Translations under genes and position numbers: made by a program
From: an uncultured bacterium
Lineage (GTDB): Bacteria; Actinomycetota; Coriobacteriia; Coriobacteriales; Coriobacteriaceae
Reading direction: 5' to 3'
Assembly: GCA_905214465.1 (NCBI GenBank)
Contig: CAJMMD010000007.1
Span: 1-64,000, forward strand
Length of the DNA: 64,000 bases
Shown here: in pieces, positions 59,561-64,000 of the stretch
How the letters are laid out: each line of letters begins with the position of its first letter
Position numbering within the stretch: the stretch's first letter is position 1
Notes under the pieces: generated by a model
Databases searched by the model: none
Told to the model about the DNA's origin: nothing
Seen by the model: the letters and a program-made list of their open reading frames with translations, nothing else

Positions 59561-61594
59561 ATGATCCTCCTGGTCGACAAGATCGAAAAAAGCTTCGGCG
59601 CTCGCGTCCTCTTTAGCGGCGCTTCCTTCCAGATAAATCCCGGCGAACGCTTTGCGCTCGTGGGCCCCAATGGCGCCGGCAAAACTACCATGCTCAAGAT
59701 CATCATGGGCATCGACAGCCCAGACGCTGGCCAGGTCCAGTACGCAAAGGACTGCCAGGTAGGCTATCTAGAGCAGGAAACCAACCTGGAGCAAAAGGAC
59801 ACCACCATCCTTGCCGAGGTCATGGCTGCCGCCAAGGAAATCCGCCGTATGGGTGAGCGCGCCAACGAGCTGCAGGCCCAGATCACCGAGCTCTCCGAGC
59901 AGGGCAAGGATGTCGACGCGCTCCTCAACGAGTACGGCCAGGTCCAGGACCGTTTTGAGCACCTGGGCGGCTACGAGCTCGAGAGCAACGCCCGCAAGAT
60001 CCTGTCCGGCTTGGGCTTTAAAGTCACCGACTTTGAGCGCCCGTGCTCCGAGTTCTCGGGCGGCTGGCAGATGCGTATCGCGCTAGCCAAGCTCTTCCTG
60101 CGCCATCCCGACCTTCTGCTTCTGGACGAGCCCACTAACCACCTGGACCTCGAAAGCGTCCAGTGGCTGCGCGGCTTTATCGCTAACTACGACGGCGCCG
60201 TCCTCATCGTCAGCCACGACCGCGCCTTCATGGACGCCTGCGTCGATCACGTCGCCGCGCTCGAAAACCGCCGCGTGACCACCTACACCGGCAACTACAG
60301 CAGCTACCTCAAGCAGCGCGAGGACAACCTGGAGCAGATGCGCGCCAAGCGTGCCGCTCAGGAGCGCGACATCGCCCACATGCAGGTCTTCGTCGACAAG
60401 TTCCGCTACAAGCCCACCAAGGCAGCCCAGGCGCAGGAGCGCATCCGCAAGATCGAGCAGATCAAAAAGGAGCTCGTCATCCTGCCCGAGGGCCACAAGC
60501 ACATCGACTTTAAGTTCCCCGACCCACCGCGCTCCGGCGATATGGTCGTGGGCCTCGAGGGCGTATCCAAGTCCTACGGCGACAAGCACATCTACAGCGA
60601 CATCGACCTCAAGCTCTACCGCGGCGAGCATGTGGCGCTCGTCGGCCCCAACGGCGCCGGTAAGTCCACCCTCATGAAGATCCTCGCCGGCCTGGAGCCG
60701 CCCACCACCGGCACCCGGGACCTGGGCACCAACGTGGGCGTCGCCTACTACGCCCAGCACGCGCTCGAGGGCATGACCGAGTCCAATACCGTCCTGCAAG
60801 AGATCGACACCGTCACGCCCAAGTGGACCGTGCCGCAGCAGCGCAGCCTGCTGGGCGCCTTCCTGTTTAGCGACAACGAGTCCATCGAGAAGCAGGTTCG
60901 CGTCCTCTCCGGTGGCGAAAAGGCGCGTCTGGCCCTGGCAAAGATGCTCGTGGCCCCCGAGGCACTCCTGTGCCTGGACGAGCCCACCAACCACCTGGAC
61001 ATCGACTCGGTGGACATGCTCGAGAACGCCCTGCAAAACTTCCCCGGCACCATCGTGCTGATCAGCCACGACGAGCACCTGGTACGCGCCGTGGCCAACC
61101 GCGTCATCGACATCCGCGACGGCAAGGTCACGGTCTATGACGGCGACTACGACTACTACCTCTACAAGCGCGAGGACCTCGCAGCCCGCGCCGCTGCCGA
61201 GGCGGCAGGGGAGAGTGCTCCGGCCACGGCCAAGTCCGCTAAGGTCACCGCAGCCCAGCCCGATACGCCCGCCGCTGCTTCCAAGCCTGCCGAGGGCAAA
61301 AAAACCAAGGAGCAAAAGCGTGCCGAGGCCCAGGCCCGCGCCGCGCTCAACAAAAAGCTCAAGGGCGTGCGCAACCAGCTCAAGAAGATCGAGACGGAGC
61401 TCGAAAAAAAGCGCGCCCGCTATGACGAGCTTATGGAATTGATGGCGAGCGAAGAGCTTTATGCCGATCAGGATAAGTTCAACGCCGCGCTGGGGGAATA
61501 TAACGGCCTTAAGCAAGAGCTACCCAAGCTCGAGGACGAATGGCTGGAGCTTTCCACCCAGATCGAAGAGGAGACCGCGCGTGAACTCTCGTAA
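59561..61594 (+). CDS. ABC-F family ATPase
   Basis: 677-aa soluble protein with two ATP-binding domains and no membrane part, of the ribosome-associated ABC-F (Uup/YdiF-like) group. First domain Walker A GPNGAGKTT near 36-44, signature FSGGWQMRIALAKLFLRHP and Walker B LLLDEPTNHLD near 180-190; a linker rich in Arg/Lys (KRAAQERDIAHMQ, RYKPTKAAQAQERI); second domain GPNGAGKST near 367, LSGGEKARLALAKML, and CLDEPTNHLD. The C-terminal about 110 residues are an Ala/Lys-rich linker and coiled coil (LKGVRNQLKKIETELEKKRARYDEL) as in Uup. Likely a translation factor or Uup-type DNA/ribosome protein. Confidence 0.94.
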   Translation: MILLVDKIEKSFGARVLFSGASFQINPGERFALVGPNGAGKTTMLKIIMGIDSPDAGQVQYAKDCQVGYLEQETNLEQKDTTILAEVMAAAKEIRRMGERANELQAQITELSEQGKDVDALLNEYGQVQDRFEHLGGYELESNARKILSGLGFKVTDFERPCSEFSGGWQMRIALAKLFLRHPDLLLLDEPTNHLDLESVQWLRGFIANYDGAVLIVSHDRAFMDACVDHVAALENRRVTTYTGNYSSYLKQREDNLEQMRAKRAAQERDIAHMQVFVDKFRYKPTKAAQAQERIRKIEQIKKELVILPEGHKHIDFKFPDPPRSGDMVVGLEGVSKSYGDKHIYSDIDLKLYRGEHVALVGPNGAGKSTLMKILAGLEPPTTGTRDLGTNVGVAYYAQHALEGMTESNTVLQEIDTVTPKWTVPQQRSLLGAFLFSDNESIEKQVRVLSGGEKARLALAKMLVAPEALLCLDEPTNHLDIDSVDMLENALQNFPGTIVLISHDEHLVRAVANRVIDIRDGKVTVYDGDYDYYLYKREDLAARAAAEAAGESAPATAKSAKVTAAQPDTPAAASKPAEGKKTKEQKRAEAQARAALNKKLKGVRNQLKKIETELEKKRARYDELMELMASEELYADQDKFNAALGEYNGLKQELPKLEDEWLELSTQIEEETARELS

Positions 61595-61877
61595 GGCCGC
61601 TGCCGTGGCGATGAGCACCATCGCCATCGCCTGTCGCATCTGCGGCATCTTTATGAGCGCGATGACCGTGCTGCTGTGCTTTAGCGGCCTCACCGCCAAG
61701 CTACAGATCGTTGGCTTTGTCGTCGAGCTTTCTCGCGCGCTGCCGAGTGCCATCGCCGGTTACGGCGTCATCACCTCGCCCTTTGGCGGCGTGTTCCGCT
61801 TGGATTACGCCATCGTGGCCGTCATACTGTTTGCGGCCGACTACCTGCTCACGCGCGCCTCGCGCCGCGTCCGCTAG
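61581..61877 (+). CDS. Small membrane protein of unknown function
   Basis: 98 aa from GTG 61581 (overlapping the ABC-F gene by 14 bases); ATG 61611 is an alternative. Two or three hydrophobic segments (IAIACRICGIFMSAMTVLLCF; IVGFVVELSRALPSAIAGYGV; YAIVAVILFAADYLLT) and a basic end (RASRRVR). No known family recognised. Coupled to the ABC-F gene upstream and 9 bases from the protease gene downstream, so it is likely translated. Confidence 0.65.
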   Translation: MNSRKAAAVAMSTIAIACRICGIFMSAMTVLLCFSGLTAKLQIVGFVVELSRALPSAIAGYGVITSPFGGVFRLDYAIVAVILFAADYLLTRASRRVR

Positions 61878-61886
61878 GGGAGCACC

Positions 61887-62570
61887 ATGTCCAGCAGCTA
61901 CATCATGAACCTACTTGCCAGCGCCGTCGCCGTCATCGTGGGCATCGTTATCCACGAGAGCGCGCACGCCGCCGCGGCCTGGGCACTCGGCGATAAGACG
62001 GCCCGTTCGCGCGGCCGCGTGTCGCTCAACCCGCTTAACCATATCGACCCGTTTGGCACCATCATCCTGCCGCTGCTCATGCTTGCCGCCGGCGGCCCGG
62101 TGTTCGCCTTCGCTAAACCCGTGCCCGTGTACCTCAACAACCTCAAGCACCCCAAGCGTGACGAGGTCCTGGTGAGCGCAGCCGGCCCCGCATCAAACAT
62201 CGCGCTCGCGTGTCTCGCTGCCGCCCTCATGCACGCAGCCTATGGCAACCTCTATGCCAGCATGTCCTTTGCCCTGGCGTCCCAAATCATGAACTTCGGC
62301 GCCACGTTTATCGTGGTCAACCTGTCGCTTGCGTTCTTTAACCTCATCCCAATCCCGCCGCTCGACGGCTCGTCGATCATCGTGCCCTTCCTCAAAGGCA
62401 AGGCGCTCAACAACTATTACCGTCTGCAGCAATATGCTATGCCCATCCTCATCATCGTGCTGTATCTGCTGCCCATGTGGACCGGCATCGACGTGATCGG
62501 CCGCTATTTCGACGTTACCGTGTATCCGCTTGCTGAGCAGCTGCTCAACTTCGCAATCGCCGGCATCTAA
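61887..62570 (+). CDS. Site-2 protease family (M50) membrane metalloprotease
   Basis: 227-aa polytopic intramembrane zinc protease of the YwhC/rhomboid-neighbour M50 type. Zinc motif HESAH (HExxH) in the first helix region, residues 23-27, NPLNHIDPFG near 49-58, and the third ligand motif in NLIPIPPLDGSSI near 150-160 (NPxPPLDG-like). About five to six helices. It lies upstream of scpA, an arrangement frequent in Gram-positive genomes. Substrate unknown. Confidence 0.92.
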   Translation: MSSSYIMNLLASAVAVIVGIVIHESAHAAAAWALGDKTARSRGRVSLNPLNHIDPFGTIILPLLMLAAGGPVFAFAKPVPVYLNNLKHPKRDEVLVSAAGPASNIALACLAAALMHAAYGNLYASMSFALASQIMNFGATFIVVNLSLAFFNLIPIPPLDGSSIIVPFLKGKALNNYYRLQQYAMPILIIVLYLLPMWTGIDVIGRYFDVTVYPLAEQLLNFAIAGI

Positions 62571-62654
62571 GGTAAACTTACGGGTCGACCGTGCAAAACG
62601 GTCGTAACATGCACCCAAACCGCGCCGCGAAGGCGCCGTCAAAGGAGGTCGAAG

Positions 62655-63464
62655 ATGTCGTATCGCGTGTCGACGCAGGTCTACAGCGGACCGTTCGACC
62701 TGCTGCTGCAGCTGGTAACCCGCCAAAAAGTAGATATCGGCGCTATCTCCATCAGCGAGGTGGCCGAGCAGTACCTTGCCGAGGCCGAGCGCATTGAGGC
62801 GCTGGACCTGGACGTGGCGAGCGATTTTTTGCTGGTCGCAGCAACCCTTTTGGACATCAAGGCCGCCTCGTTGGTGCCGCAGGAGGCCCCGCGCAAAGTT
62901 GATGACGACGACGAGATTGACGAAGACCTCGAGGAGCTCAGCGCGCTCGACGGGGACGCCCTACGCGAGGTCCTGATCCAGCGCCTGATCGCCTACAAGC
63001 AGTTTAAAGGCGCGGCTGCGGCCCTCGGTGCCCGCATGCAGGCCGAAAGCCGCATGCACCCGCGTGTGGCCGGCCCCGACCCCGAGTTCCTGGGGCTCAT
63101 GCCCGACTACCTGGCCGGCATCACCCTGCGCGGTCTGGCCGTCATCTGTGCCGACCTTGACGGCAAGCGACAGACCTTCTTGCTGGAAGCCGAGCACGTG
63201 GCGCCGCATCGTGTGCCGCTCGACCTGACCGTGGCCTCGGTCGATCGCTTTACCATGGCACACCAAACCTGCACCTTCCGTGAGCTGCTGGACGGCGACG
63301 CCACCACCGAGCAGCTCGTCGTCACCTTCCTGGCCATGCTCGAGCTCGCCAAGCGCGGCTCGCTCACGCTGAGCCAGGACGAGATCTTCGGAACCATCTG
63401 CATCAACCGAGTCGAGGGCGCCGAGGCATACGTGCCCGGCAAGGGCCCCGAGCTCACCGAATAG
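62655..63464 (+). CDS. scpA: Segregation and condensation protein A
   Basis: Kleisin subunit of the bacterial SMC-ScpAB condensin. The 269-aa protein begins YRVSTQVYSGPFDLLLQLVTRQKVDIGAISISEVAEQYL, the conserved ScpA N-terminal SMC-binding segment, followed by ASDFLLVAATLLDIKAASLVP, an acidic middle region, and a C-terminal winged-helix (QLVVTFLAMLELAKRGSLTLSQDEIFGTI). A near-perfect aaaggaggt ribosome site precedes the ATG. It precedes scpB by 11 bases, the usual pairing. Confidence 0.95.
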   Translation: MSYRVSTQVYSGPFDLLLQLVTRQKVDIGAISISEVAEQYLAEAERIEALDLDVASDFLLVAATLLDIKAASLVPQEAPRKVDDDDEIDEDLEELSALDGDALREVLIQRLIAYKQFKGAAAALGARMQAESRMHPRVAGPDPEFLGLMPDYLAGITLRGLAVICADLDGKRQTFLLEAEHVAPHRVPLDLTVASVDRFTMAHQTCTFRELLDGDATTEQLVVTFLAMLELAKRGSLTLSQDEIFGTICINRVEGAEAYVPGKGPELTE

Positions 63465-63475
63465 GAGCCGCAACC

Positions 63476-64000
63476 ATGTCAACCCTTTCAACGCTGGAGG
63501 CAAACAGCCTCAAAGGCGCCCTCGAGGCGCTGCTGCTGGTGTCGAGCGACCCGGTGAGCGCGCCCGCGCTGGCAGGTGCGCTGGATATCGCCCCCGGCGA
63601 ATGCGCGTCGCTGCTCGCCGAGCTCAAGGTTGAGTACGAGGAGGCCAACCGCGGCTTTCAGCTGCGCGAGGTCGCCGGCGGCTGGCGCCTGTTTACGCAC
63701 CCCGCCTACCACGACGTAGTCGAGGCCTATGTGTTGAGCTGGGACACGCAAAAGCTGTCGCAAGCGGCGCTCGAAACCCTGGCCGTCATCGCATACCACC
63801 AGCCTGTGACGCGCGAGGTGGTCAAGGGCATCCGCGGCGTCAATTCCGACGGCGTCATCGCGTCGCTCGTCGACAAGGGCCTGGTGCGCGAGCTCGGCCG
63901 CGACCCCCAGCGCGGTCAAGCCATTATCTACGGCACGACCAACGCCTTCTTGGAAAAGTTCGGTCTGCGCTCCACCCGCGACCTGCCCGACCTGGAGCAG
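63476..64000 (+). CDS. scpB: Segregation and condensation protein B, 3' partial
   Basis: Partner of ScpA that bridges the kleisin. The frame from ATG 63476 stays open to the window end (175 codons). Visible: SLKGALEALLLVSSDPVSAPALAGAL at the first winged helix, FQLREVAGGWRLFTHPAY, and the family signature LSQAALETLAVIAYHQPVTR..VKGIRGVNSDGVIASLVDKGLVRELGR. A few residues of the C-terminus are missing at the edge. Confidence 0.95.
   Translation, partial: MSTLSTLEANSLKGALEALLLVSSDPVSAPALAGALDIAPGECASLLAELKVEYEEANRGFQLREVAGGWRLFTHPAYHDVVEAYVLSWDTQKLSQAALETLAVIAYHQPVTREVVKGIRGVNSDGVIASLVDKGLVRELGRDPQRGQAIIYGTTNAFLEKFGLRSTRDLPDLEQ

Noticed and set aside
60083..61516. 477-codon minus-strand frame opposite the ABC-F gene
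   Set aside because: Shadow of an intact two-domain ATPase.

Overview
The window looks like chromosome from a high-GC gut Actinomycetota of the class Coriobacteriia, most likely Collinsella or a close relative. This is inferred from the GC-rich codon choice, the gene families, the glycogen gene cluster whose enzymes carry Lys/Ala/Thr-rich tails, and a NusG-paralogue (LoaP) type capsule locus. I could not run a database search, so the genus is an inference.

Layout. 1-1.5 kb: end of an anaerobic cobalamin operon (cbiC, cbiJ), followed by a scrap of an IS21-type transposase. 1.5-5 kb: MacB-like efflux operon (adaptor, ATPase, permease) on the minus strand. 5-10.2 kb: L,D-transpeptidase, fused L-serine dehydratase and metK, all minus. 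10.4-17.8 kb: housekeeping genes gltX, priA, def, fmt and rsmB on the plus strand. 17.8-31.2 kb: a small zinc-ribbon protein and a complete glycogen synthesis and degradation cluster on the minus strand (glgB, glgP, glgC, glgD, glgA, and a GH13-GH77 fusion). 31.5-32.9 kb: HAD phosphatase and thiamine pyrophosphokinase. 33.0-34.1 kb: a two-gene cassette with an HEPN-like protein, flanked by a short repeated motif.

34.3-59.5 kb is an accessory region bracketed by two identical tRNA-Ala(GGC) genes with near-identical promoters. It holds a Wzx/Wzy-type capsule locus (35.1-50.2 kb): loaP, initiating sugar-phosphate transferase, WecG/TagA glycosyltransferase, the UDP-L-FucNAc trio capE-capF-capG, two GT4-type transferases, an acetyltransferase, Wzy, a pyruvyl transferase, a MenD-like TPP enzyme, an SDR reductase/epimerase and Wzx. 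After it come an LPXTG surface protein and a group of poorly known genes that resemble defence or conflict genes: a 384-aa possible nuclease, a DUF2971-like protein, a membrane-anchored protein, a catalytically degenerate dCTP-deaminase-fold protein with three transmembrane helices, a frameshifted DUF3825 gene, tRNA-Val(CAC), and a DUF559/Vsr-like nuclease. 59.5-64 kb returns to core genes: an ABC-F ATPase, a small membrane protein, a site-2 protease, scpA and partial scpB.

The most interesting signals are: the inactive DCD-fold/3TM protein; the HEPN cassette; perfect long palindromes inside two capsule glycosyltransferase genes, together with a series of unrelated long inverted repeats in intergenic gaps; a G9 tract in the capsule acetyltransferase gene; long polycationic tails on both GlgA and GlgB; a MenD-like enzyme in a capsule locus; and paired tRNA-Ala genes that could recombine around about 25 kb of surface and accessory genes.
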